A DNA stretch of 64,000 bases. Origin: Anthonomus grandis grandis. Taxonomy: Eukaryota > Arthropoda > Insecta > Coleoptera > Curculionidae. Of this stretch, positions 1 through 13,100 are shown one piece after another (the first letter of the stretch is position 1; the number at the start of each line of letters is the position of its first letter). The position numbers and the translations under genes were made by a program. The DNA is taken from NCBI RefSeq assembly GCF_022605725.1, contig NC_065552.1, positions 31,445,879-31,509,878 of the forward strand. Direction: 5' to 3'. A model generated the notes under the pieces. That model made no database searches. It saw only the letters and a program-made list of their open reading frames with translations, and had not been told where the DNA came from.

Positions 1-1151
1 CCTGTACTACCCGCAAAGAAAATCCCTAAAATGAACAGAAGAGAAAAGCCCGTTAAAACAACAAAAAATAGGCGCTAAACACCAATATAGTAAATACGGT
101 AACATTTAAAACAAAGTGACTTTGCACGTTTTTTTCCTGTTTTTTTTTGTACTTTGGTTGGTTTTGTAATAAAATTTAAAAAACTAATTGATATTTTTTA
201 ATTTCATTACATAATTTAAAAAGCTAGTATACGGTATAATAATTGTTTCCAAAATCAAAATTTTAAAAAAATTATTAAAAAATTTATAGCGTTTTCAAAT
301 TTAAAATTTTATTTTCTCAAATTCAATTAATAGTGACTTTGCACGTTTTTTCCCTGTGGTCTTCATTTCTAATTGTTTTTAGTTGATTTTAGTTTCTGTA
401 TTTTCTTCTTCCAGCTTTGTAAATGAGGGTGTAATACACTCTTTATGCAATAAAGCATTTTTTGATTTTAAATTTTTATTTAGGAAATGCCACGACTACG
501 ATTTTTGCATTACAAAGAAAAAAATATTGGTCTCAAAAAAAATATTAAAAATAACCAAGATACCTTGCGATTCCAACTAAAATGGGACTCAGCGTATGTA
601 TCTACTAACTTATCTTTATGTAATAAATTGATAATTTAGTTCCTAAGTAAAAAAAAATCCCCTAGATACGCATTTTTCAAAAATCAGTGTGTTTCGGCCT
701 TATGAATCATAAGAAAATTATTCCGTTACGCTTCGTTTTTTTTTACGAACATTGCTTAAGCCATTATCTGTCAAATTAAATGTCATTGGTATATGTCAAA
801 GCGGTCTTGTCACGATGTATTAAACGTCAAAATTGTCAACATAAACCATCCAATCAAAAATATTTTAAAATATTAAACTTGTTTGTTTTCTTTTTATTCG
901 GAAATTGAATAGATAACAAAAACCCATCAAGTTAACAACGGTGATTAATTATTGACCGTATTAACTCAACTCTAGTGCCAAATATTTTTTAATCACTATT
1001 ACTTCCCGTGGTAATTAAGTAAAGTATGCGTAGTGATTTCACCTTTGCCATCCCTATTATAGAGTGATTGTGAAAGCTATTTTCATTCCATCAATTTCAT
1101 AATAAAATATTTGATTTGTGTAGAATTTTGTTGGCGTTTTGAAATGGGAAA
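1..1151. other. Upstream region of RUSC, no gene seen
   Basis: AT-rich sequence without a convincing coding exon. A 19-bp direct repeat (GTGACTTTGCACGTTTTTT) occurs at 117-135 and 333-351. The stretch 780-1150 is the likely promoter/5' UTR side of the proposed first exon, but I see no unambiguous TATA box or initiator. Confidence 0.4.
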
Positions 1152-1161
1152 ATGAGACTTG
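1152..1161 (+). CDS. RUSC2: RUSC proposed first coding exon (ATG plus 10 nt)
   Basis: ATGAGACTTG is followed by a strong donor (GTAAGTGTG from 1162). Joined to the exon at 5697 it reads MRLGKGMSELG in frame. A three-codon upstream ORF (ATG at 1144) stops at 1153-1155, overlapping this ATG. No upstream acceptor or cDNA evidence is visible. Translation could instead begin at the ATG at 5705 if this exon is non-coding. Confidence 0.35.
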
Positions 1162-4100
1162 GTAAGTGTGTAAAAGAATGCAGTGTTTGCACAAAACTAT
1201 TGTCCCCATTATACAATGTAAATGTTATAGTTAATGAGTGTAGTGAAACCTGTGTAGGAGTATAGATAATTCAAATAATCTTTAATTTAATCACTCCTAT
1301 TATAGTCATCATTTACTTTTCTTAGAATTGATCCTATCAATTGTATTATTATGTTAAAAGGTGATATCTTTTTAAATATTAGTTGCATATACCTTTACCA
1401 TGCCACTAAACCTTAGGATAGGATTACTCTGGGCGAAACCCTGGATCAATTTTGCTTCGCACTTCTTTTAGCTCCTTTCACTCTAAAACCTTTTAGGTCA
1501 AATGACATAAAGCAAAATTGTGATTTTTGTTATCTTATGAGTACAGTAAATTTAGTTTTTATCAAAGTGTCATTTCTTAAGTTCCTTTCCCAACTTTATG
1601 TCTGATGTGATTTTAAATTTCATTATTTAAAGGCATTTGGTATTTATTATCAATACAACTAGATAAATAAAGTGTGTCTCTATAAGTTTAAGCTAATTTT
1701 TATCAGTTTCTGAATTACAGTGTGCAAAATATCAAGATTTATGAGAATAACTTTTTTTAAAACTTGAAAATTTTAGAAACAGTTTCAATAGAAATTTTTT
1801 ACATATAATTTCCTTTTGTATGCTCTACAGACACTACAACATGATTAATACACTTAAAGATGTTCTGGATTATTGGCTGTTGTTCAAAATTTCAAATTAT
1901 TACATGTCCATGTGCACCATATCAATGGTGTTATTGGGCCAATAAACTGGGCACATTATGCCATGGACTTTGGAATATTTATTAAAGTATTTAATATTGG
2001 GTTTATCAAAGTACTTGACAACTAGACCACCTTATTATAAAAATAAGGGATGTAATGAAATTACAGCAAGCATATTAAAATTTTTTAATCATTATTCTAA
2101 AATGCAATGTTGTGTTTACAGAATAAGAGTGGTATTTTCAAAATGTGCAATAGTTTCGTTTACATTAAGCTTTTAGTTTATAGAAGTTTGATGTTTAGTA
2201 ATTTTTATGTAATATTTCTCCTACTTTTCTATGAAAAAAAACAACACAATTTTTTCTTCTTGAAACCATCTGCAGCTAGATATATTGAAAGTTGTATTAC
2301 AAGAAATATCATTTAAATGAAAAATGAAAAATGTTCTATACAGGATATTTTATAGGAGGTTTTTAATCAAGGTTTCTGTTACTTTTTGATATAAGTGGTA
2401 ATATTGTAATACTGAATTATTTTAGATAATAGAGTAAGGCCTGTTTCATTGTTTGCTAAAATTAAATTTAATTTTCATCATCAAGTCAATTGTCATCATC
2501 AACCCCTGTATACTTTATTCATGTTAATCTAAAGGGAAATCTGGAATGTCTTTTTTTTTCTTTATTAAAAAACCAACATATTTTTCTGTCACTTAATAAT
2601 TTTGTAGGACGTTATTCAGCTAAGATAGCTGGTAACAGGATAGCTTATAAATCTTTTAGATTAAAGTAATAGTGTACTATTATAATAGTTGGATATAGTA
2701 CTTCAAAACTCATCTTATATATTTGGAATTTTTAGCGAGGGTATTACTTTACTAGGACTTTTTAAAATTTTAGTAGTACAGTTTCAGGTTTCAGGACAAT
2801 TCTACTATAATGGTTTGTTTAAAACTTTGACAATTATATTGAAACATGTTATGATCTTAAATTTTATATAATACCTGCTTGCTTTTTCCGAATTCCAAGG
2901 CATATTAGAAATAATAATTCACATAAATTCTTTTGGTTGGAATTCATACAACTTTTTTAAAACAATACTTTAATGACACTAGTCTGAAAAATTTGAACCT
3001 TTACTTAATTAGTTATTCCACTTGTTCTCCATATATTAATTAAATAGTTATTTATCAAAATAAATTATAAAATGTTAAATTAATGCACTAAGATAACAAA
3101 TTAAATCTACCTACAACAATATTAAATAAAAAAAATTGTGAAATATGTAGAATTACCAGAATAATAACCCAATAAGCACAAAAACTTAAAATTCGATGTA
3201 AAATTAATTTAAATGTCTGTCTTTGTATGTCCCCATACAGATAAATAATTATTTTTTATTAACCTTTTATTTATTATTTAAACATTTGCACTTCATCATA
3301 AATACAAAATACAGTATCAGACAAAAATTAAGCAACACTGTTATATTCCTAAAAAACTTTGTGACTGTACCTCATATAATTAGGAACAATTTTGTGGTAT
3401 CAGTACATACCTTTGTTAATCGTATTTAAACATTCTTTGCCTCTTGTGATGAATAGCAAGAGATTAGTAAATTGTTTTGTGTTTAAATTGTGTTTTTATG
3501 CATTTTTTCATGGACAAAAATAAAGCGACTTCATCAATATTGTTCATACCATTAGTAGATCGTAACATCTGTAGTAACCCATGTAGTAACATCGGTTTTG
3601 GTCAGTATCAAATCTATATTTTGTTTAAAAATGCCTTGTGGTAAAAGTTTTTCTATTGATCTTAAAGAAAGAATTATTGCATCATATAAGATGGGAACAC
3701 TACAATACATAATAAAACGAGAACTAAGGGTTTCAAAATCTGTTGTGTCGAGGACCATTCAGAACTATAGAATTAGAGGAAAAGTAGTTAACCGAAAACA
3801 GACGGGTAGACCGAGAAAAACTTCAAAGACACTGGATAGAAAAATTAAAAGTATCTTCCAGGCAAATCCTTTTCTGTCAGCAAAGCAAATTCTGGCTGAA
3901 GCTGGGGGCTCTAATGTTTCCTCTCGAACGATACGACTAGTTGAAGCAGGCTGAAAAGCATGCAAACCTGCCAAAAAACTGCTTCTTAGTAAGAAGAATA
4001 TTAAAGCACGTCTTCTGTTTGCAGAACAACATACTCACTGGGCACCAGAGCAATGGAAAAAAGTACTTTTTAGTGATGAGTCAAAGTTTAATTTGTATAA

Positions 4101-7100
4101 AAGTGATGTGTTCAATATGTTCGTCGTATTGCAGGTAAAAGACTTGACCCAAAGTATGTCCAAGGTACTGTAAAACATGGAGGTGGCAACTTGTTAGTGT
4201 GGGGTTGTTTCTCTGGCTATGAAATGGGACCAATTTACCAAATTGAGGGCATTATGGATAGGTTTAAGTATAAATATATCCTTGAAAATGTCATGCTACC
4301 TTATGCCACTACGTTTTGTTTTCCAACACGACAATGATCTAAAAAATACAGCAATATATATAAAAGAATGGTTTAATGAAAATAAAATAGCCATTCTTAA
4401 ATGGCCAGCCCAATAGCCCGATGTTAACCCGATCGAAAACCTGTGGGAAATTGTGGATAGGCAACTTAGAAGTAAAACCTATAAAAACAAAGAGTACATT
4501 TTTGAAGAAATTAAAAATATATGGAAAAATATTGATCAAGATATAATTGATAATTTAATTTCTTCCGTGCCTCAAAGGTGCCGCCAGGTAATCGCAAATA
4601 AAGGCTTGTGGACTAAATATTAAGGGCGCAATCTGATAATGTTTTCTTTTATTTTTATTGTAAGAGTCGCTTGATTTTTGTCGTATAGAAATATTTAACT
4701 TTTCTTTTTCTTTTTATGATCTTGTTTATACGGAAGAATTTTGGTATGTTATGTAATAAATATATGTTTATTAATGAGTGTATTTGTTTTATTGAGTTTT
4801 AATTCTTCTTGTGTTTTTGCTTTTTTAATAAAAGAAAAAAACTGTATAGTCGCTCTATTTTTGTCTGATACTGTATCTATTAAATATAATAATCAAAATG
4901 GCAAAACTTATTCTATATAAAAAAAGTTTTCAAATGTATAATATACATATGTAAGACAGTACAATTAAAGATGCTTACATAATATTATGTTCCTAAAAGT
5001 GCTAAAAGTACATAGAAATCACAGTCCTTACAAATTAAATTAAAAAGATTTTTACATTCTGGAAATTGGGGTATAGAAACTATAAGTGCTTATATTTTAT
5101 GTGGTATAAAATATTACTAACCAATCCAAGAATGGTGCACTATCTCTACAATTTTTACAAAAATTTTTTAAACAAGATTAAACAATAATATTTAAATAAT
5201 AAAATGGAACTTAATAAGACAAAAGATAGAAGAATTTGATAAGAATCAAGCCAGTTGGGCTAAAAATTTGGAGAGTGAATATGGGCTGCCAACACCACAT
5301 ATCTGTCACACTTAAATGATTTTGAAAGTTAGTGTTTCACCTAAAGTGTTTTATCTGGAGATATTTTATAGAAATATTCTACAATTATAAATTAATATAG
5401 AGCAATTAATGATAATTGCTTTTCTGTTGAATCTGAGCTCTGCAACTTCAACAAATATGAAATACATAAAAAGGTTTTTACGGGACAACAGGAACATGTT
5501 GGGTCCAATTTGTTTTGTCCAGACTTTCTATTTCTAATGTCTGTTTAACTTAACAGAGTTAACATGTATGTAGTTAAAAGTAAAAATATTTTTCCTACTG
5601 TGTATCTAATAACTATATTTAATAATAAATTACCCCAATAAAATACTCCTTCCTTTACCACAAATTAAACACTGAACAAACATCTCTTTTTTTCAGGCAA
5701 AGGCATGAGTGAGTTGGGGGTGCCTCGCATGAGCCCTGACTCAGACTGCAATAGCAACCTAAAAGGCTCCAGCCTCAGCATAGCCTCTTCCCAAGATATT
5801 GAGTTTGTACAGGACAATTCTGATTATCAATGGTTTTTGGATTATGGGTAAGAATTTTTTTTTCAAGTACAGGGTGAGTTTTTCAAAGCGCGGAGTAGTA
5901 TTAAGCATTGATGATATTATTTATCGATGACGTGCTCCTGGACTATCATTTGGTTAAGCATTCTTCACATTTTAAAAATATTTTGGACTATACAGAGTGC
6001 TCCGAAAAAGCAGGGCACTACAAAAGTTAATTTTTTTAAATGGAACACCCTGTGTTGCAAAACATTTTTGAATTCTTTGCGTAATTACCAATCTTTTTTG
6101 ATAATGGTTTAATATGCCAAAAACTAATAGTTTAGGAGATAAATCAAATTTTGTTAAAAATTTAGAATTTGCACGCATCTCTTTAATATTAAAATTTAGC
6201 ACCTAAATTTTGAATACAGACTTAATTTTTATCATCAGAAGTAAAATAAAGTTACTTTGATATGCGTGCTATGTAAAATTATTCATTTTGTTATACAGGG
6301 TGTTTTTTTTGAAAGGCCAAACTTGCCCAACTTTAAATATAAAAATCTCTCTTATTTTAAATGAAACACCCTGTATATTTTCATGTCATCTAATAGCTTA
6401 CTTAAGAGCCTATAAATTTTATTAATAATATTCTATCCCTATCTCTAATAGTTTTTGAAATATACTTATATTTCTTCATTTCGTGTTATTTTTTTCTTAT
6501 AAAATGAAACAAATTTATGGACGTTTCTTTTTATTAAATTCACTTATTTTTATAAAATAAAAGTTAATTTCTGTTCAACAAATGTTTAAAGATATGTCCT
6601 CCTTGTTCGATACAAATATTAATTCTTTTAATTATATTTTGTCGAACATGGTATAACATTCCTGGTGTTACGGTTTGACAGTCATCCCTAATTCTAATAA
6701 TCATATCCTCCCTTGTAATTGCTTTTGTTGCATAGACTTTATCTTTGAGATAACCCCACAGAAAGAAATCTAGCGGCGTAAGATCGCAAGACCTTGGCGG
6801 CCATGCAACAAATCCTCCGCGACCAGTCCATCTTTGAGGATATTCTTGATCCAAATATTCCCTTACTGCACGATGAAAATGGGGAGGCGCACCATCTTGT
6901 TGAAACCACATACTTTGCCGTTCCTGGAGATTGACTTCTTCTAATAATTCAGGCAATTGCTGCTGTAAAAATACTCGATATGAATGCCCATTCAAAGGTT
7001 CATTAAAAAAATATGGTCCAATTATACGGTTATTATGGATGCCGCACCATACATTAAGGGACCAATGATTCTGGTGCTGAACCTCACGTACCCAATGAGG

Positions 7101-10100
7101 GTTCTCTGTTGCATAATAGTGCATATTATGCCTATTGACAGCACCATTGCTTTTAAATGTCGCCTCGTCGGAATACATAATATAGTTAACAAAATTTGGA
7201 TTAATTTCAATTTTGCGAAGTAACCATTCACAAAAAGTTACACGTAGCTGAAAATCTTGATTGTGAAGTTCTTGATGCAACTTAATGTGATATGGGTGGT
7301 ATTTATATTTCCGTGTTGTCCGGTTTACCGTTGTCTGCGAAACATCAGAAAGTAAGGCTAACCTACGGCTACCAATGTGGGGATCCTCCTCAATTTGCAA
7401 AAGAATTTCTTTCGCAAAAAAGAAAAAAAGTTCTTTACCTTCATTTGCCACCCTATTAGCAACATTACGTTTTGGCAGATCCACGCTACCAGTCGTGATA
7501 AATCGGTCCATAACAACGCGAAAACTGCGGGAATCGGGTGTGCGCCGTTGAGGATATTTTTCTCTAGATAGCCTTTGAGCTAGCAGACAATTTTTATTTG
7601 CTTCACCCAAAACAAAAATCATATCAATAAATTCATTTCTTCTTCAATATTGAAAACAAATATCTAAAAGACACCTTAAAACAAATCTAACTATTAATCT
7701 CTAATTAACTAATGTAACTGTCTTTTTGTTATTGAAATTTTTTTAATTTGTTTCCACGGCGCCTTGATGGATACATAAAAAATACGAGGTGCTTCAAAAC
7801 TTTAAGTCGGCATTGTCAGTTTTTACAGGAGAAAAACAGAAAAATCCATGATATCTCAAAAACTGTTAGATATAGAGATAGGACATTATTAATAAAATTT
7901 ATAGGCTCTTAGTAAGTTATTAGATGACATGAAAATATACAGGGTGTTTCATTTAAAATAAGAGAGATTTTTATATTTAAAGTTGGGCAAGTTTGGCCTT
8001 TCAAAAAAAACACCCTGTATAACAAAATGAATAATTTTACATAGCACGCATATCAAAGTAACTTTATTTTACTTCTGATGATAAAAATTAAGTCTGTATT
8101 CAAAATTTAGGTGCTAAATTTTAATATTAAAGAGATGCGTGCAAATTCTAAATTTTTAACAAAATTTGATTTATCTCCTAAACTATTAATTTTTGGCATA
8201 TTAAACCATTATCAAAAAAGATTGGTAATTACGCAAAGAATTCAAAAATGTTTTGCAATACAGGGTGTTCCATTTAAAAAAATTAACTTTTGTAGTGCCC
8301 TGCTTTTTCGGAACACCCTGTATAGTCCAAAATATTTTTAAAATGTGAAGAATGCTTAACCAAATAATAGTCCAGGAGCACGTCATCGATAAATAATATC
8401 ATCAATGCATAATACTACTCCGCGCTTTGAAAAACTCACCCTGTACAATAATTTTAGTTGAAAAGAAAAAAAAGAAGTTAAGTTTCTGAATACACTAAAA
8501 ATATACTTTTTTAACTATTTTCTATTGCACTATTGTAGCAAAAAATCTTTTGTGTCATTTAACAGATATGAGAGAAACGACTTGGTGTGACCACATATAG
8601 TATACAAATACTAATCTCACACAGTATATTTATTCTATTTACCAATTTATACTTATCTATAATTCAATGTTTGTAAAATTTAATTTTAAGACACTCCTCC
8701 ACAGTAATTACAGTTATTTATGATCCAGATTAAACATATATGATTTATAAAATGCAATAACGATTGATGACTGGGTGTAGTTTGAAGTACGGTTGTGTAA
8801 AGGTGGGCATTTTAGTTTTCCTGTCCTGTGTGATGTAATTCTTTTTAAATTTCTACTTTAATTTAGTGAGTGAAATATTTAATGGAGATCATTTTATAAA
8901 AACAACAGGAATATTGTTTAAAATTAGAACAAGATTGATATCAGTATGCTCTTATCACTTGGATTCATTCATTTTGGATTACCGTAACAGGTAGGGCGAT
9001 ATTTTTATTTGAATACATCGTATTGTGAATCTTGTTATCTCTATATGAAGATCCCTTATATTTACTTAGATTTATGCTATGGCTTTTTATGTGATCATGA
9101 GAGCCTCACAGGCTGCTTTTATAAAATGCTTCTATTTTAATGCATTTTTATTTACATATCTAATATTTTATTATCTGGAAATGGATCAAATGGTTAATAA
9201 CCTCCTTATTACTTATTTATAGTTTTAAGTATTATTACAAAGAGAGTTATAAGAAAAATTGTGATAACAAAGTTTTCTCTATCATGAGAAAATAAACCAT
9301 ATTTGGGGACTATATGTAATAGTATTCTATCCCATAAGTAATTCGGCTCAAACAAGGACTCAGAAGAATACATATTATAGTTTAGATAATGGAAACAATG
9401 TGAAATCCTTAATTAAAAACACTGATACCTATGTAGTGTCTGCTTAAATATCAACACAATCTACATAGGTACTAGGTCTTAAGGGTAGTATAGCCTGCAA
9501 ATTAAACTATTTGATTTTGGAAAGCAATTTTGCATTAAGGTATGCAAAAAAAGTGTCATACAAAAAATTGTTTGAATTCAAGATTTTATCTATAGATATT
9601 AGTCACTTTTCTAACCCAAAAGCACAAATAAAAAATCTATTGTAATAAGATTGTCAAAAAAAAGCAGGGATTAGATTTGGTGTCAAAAGAAACACAAAAT
9701 TGACAGCTTTAAGACTTAAAATTACCGTACATTTTTGTTATACATAGTTGGCATATATGTATAATGGGTAAATGTAAGTATTCAGGTCATACTCCGCTAA
9801 ATTTATTTAAAAACCATCCATCCTACCTATTTTGGACATAGAACATGTCCATCATCAGGAATACTACCAAGGGATCCAAGAGAACTTATCAGATATAGAT
9901 TGAAACTAATTTTTAAGGTGTTAAATTACAAAACGTATTCAAATTACTTACACGATTAAGGAGTTCTGTCAAACTTATATGTTTAGTGACATCTACAATA
10001 ATGATAACATGCTTAATTAATTAAAAAATAAATGGAGGTGGAATATAACATAATAAATGGAAATAAACTACCTTAAATCTATAAGGACAAACTTAATGTG

Positions 10101-13100
10101 GCAAGTCGATGAATTATCGTAGTTAAAGGCTTCATTCAAAAAACACATTTGTAGTAGGCGTGGGTCTTTTTTAATCCTGTTAAGTGTAACTTGAGTGTCT
10201 GACCTTATAATTTTATTAACAAAAGACATATGCCTTTGGTGCATATTTAAAGTTGGGAGCTATTATTATTTTCAATGGAAAAATCTTAATTTTGGTACTA
10301 TTTAATATACTTCCAACAATAATATGAAAAATGGAGATCAGATGATTGACACAACTTTATTAAATGCAAAATTCAACTTTCCCGTGTATATCTAAATTAA
10401 CACCTCAATAAATAAACTCCGATATAAATATTAATTCGCGCATTTAGATTTCAGATGGTGTGCAATCATATTTTTCAATTTTAAGAGACTAAGATACTTT
10501 GTACTCTACTAGATGTATTTCATATTTTAAATATTAATAATAATAATTATATTAATATATACACACAAATAATTATGACTAAATATAAAATTTCCAAGGG
10601 ATCATATATTTTTACTATCAACAATGTGGATATTATCTACAAAGCTGTTGTAACCGGGTGTTATTGTTGGTTCCTTAAAAATATAATTCTCACCAACTGA
10701 TAAAACATGTTTAGTATATACCGGATATAATAAAATAATCTTAATAAAAACATGCTTTTTCTAAAGTAATAAAGGGTTTGCTTCTCTAGTAATAAAGATA
10801 AGGAAATACATTTAAAAAGGAGAATGCTAAGGGTCTAAGGAGTTTCACTCACTATTGGTTTTAGCCCTTAAAAAAACTATTTGGAATATTATACTGGGAA
10901 ACAGAGAGCTGCACTTTTATATTCTTGTTTTCAACTGGAAGATTAAAGAAACTAATTAAAATGTTCTGTCATGTCACTGCACAATGTACACCACTTTGAC
11001 ATCTACAAGACTTCAGATATTTCATATTTTGTCACAAATTTTCTTAAATACTTATAAAAATATTATAGATATCTGAAGAATAAATCTGTTTTTAGTTACA
11101 GAGATGGCTGCACGAACCACCACACGAGCATCCTCTCAATACCGGAGTCATACGAAGCAGGAGACAACTATTACGACGCCATGGCCAAGAACATGGACGC
11201 AAATCTCGCGGAAGCCGATATGGAAAGTTTCAAAACTGAGGACATTCACGCTTTGCTGACTAACCTGCCTCCGATGTGCACTGACCACCTCAGCCAAGAG
11301 GTTAGTGCACCTCGCATGCTTTTGCTGTTCTTTTCTTGAGTGATTTTTTTTTTGCGATACAATTAAATAATCTTATGATTGCATATTATAAAAAGCAATA
11401 ATACAAAACAGAAAATCTAAAGCATCACATAATACATTTAATAAAAAAGAACATAGGTGGCCATCAAATTCGAACCTTTCATTAACACATGACACATCTG
11501 GGATTATTTCCATTATCGCCAGCATGTCTAGTTTTGTAATTTTATTGCATTGATGAAGTACTTTGATAAAGTCAAGGAGATGATTAGCAAAAACCGATCT
11601 CTATTTTGAAATTTGTTATATTGGGCCTTGTGTTCACTAATCCTAGTAGAAATCTTCCTACCAGATTGGCCGACATAAACTGCAGGGTACTTCTTCGCAC
11701 CTAATTTCATAAACTTTTGGAGAAGATAGCGGAGGTTTTTTTAATGAATTAATAATTTTATAAGATGGGGTTATGCCAAAGGGAGAAAACAAGTGGGATA
11801 TTTGTGACCATATTGGTCCAAAATAAGTAAACAACCTAAAAGTATTAATAGAGTTTGTTTGTTATTGGATTGAATTAAATGATAATTTAATTACTTGTTC
11901 ACATACTGAAAATACATTTTATATATAGGTTTTAGAGGGAGTTATTGACTGCTAATTGTTTGAATGGTAAGAAGTTCTTTTTTAAAAGCGTCATGATAAA
12001 GTGGGATGTTAAATAGGCCTTTTACAAGTAAGGAATGGAAAGCAGCAAATTTATGACGGTGATGTTGAATTGTATTGTATATTATTATCTTTTGCGTCTT
12101 GTTAGGTAGGAAATATTTCCAAGGATATCTTATTCTTTTCTTAAGTAATAAGTCTAATGGTAGGGTATTGCTCTGTTCTCTTTCGATTGTAAACTTAATT
12201 TTGGAGTGAAGAGAGTTGACATAAGTCAGGAAATTTGTGAGGTCTACCTCATCGCCATTCCAAATCACACAGAGATAATCCACACACCGTTTATAAAAGA
12301 TGATGTTATTTTTAAAGTTACCGCTCATTATTAAGTTATTAACAAATACTTCATTAAGACATGGCCCTAAGCAAGAGACATTCCTTCTTTCTGTTTAAAA
12401 AAACGGTCGTTAAATTGGAAAAAGTTTTGATCTAAGACAGTAGAAAGAAGTAAAAATAGATTTTCTACTACAAGTGAATCAAGTTTCCCCCTGAGAAGCT
12501 TTTTGACTAAGACAAGACAATCAGCCACTGGAATACTTGGAAATAATTTTTTCACGTCTAGGGATATAAGCTGGGCTGTATCTGGAATGTGAACATTTTG
12601 AATACTCTTGGCAAAATTCACTGAATTTGTTACTGAATATTAAAGTTTAAACATTTCTAAGGACTTTATTAGGCCAAGATGATAACTTGTAACCAAGGGA
12701 GTGAACAGGTCTAATTGGCATGTTACTTTTAGATTTTTGGCAACCCATACAATAGGGGTGTTGTAGGGTTTATGGGATATAGTTTTTGCTTTATTGAGTT
12801 AAAATATTCAAAGGTTACCAGGGTCATGCCTTTCATTTTTTAAAGAATGGATCTGTAGGATTTCTGTGGACTCTTTCAATGTAATAGGTGTTTAGGAAAT
12901 CCGTTACTTTATTTATTTAAGCATCCCTTTTTAAATCAAGTAAGCAATTGGCTTTTGTAAAAACTATATCGTTGTCCCTCATTTTCTGTTCTGTCAGCCC
13001 AGATCTGTCCTGCGTTAATAAAAGGTTCGAATTTGATGGCCATCTAGTTTTTAACAACCTAAAATAATTTTGGATAGTCAAATGATTGTTAGTTATCTGG

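Noticed and set aside
383..2871. Short ORFs at 383-580, 1958-2316 and 2689-2871
   Set aside because: Low-complexity Phe/Ile/Leu-rich translations typical of AT-rich intron; no splice context or recognisable motif.
5927..8386. Four 61-76 codon ORFs inside the TIRs (5927-6112, 5972-6202, 8111-8341, 8201-8386)
   Set aside because: They are mirror images of one another in the two TIRs and have no coding character; they reflect the inverted repeat.
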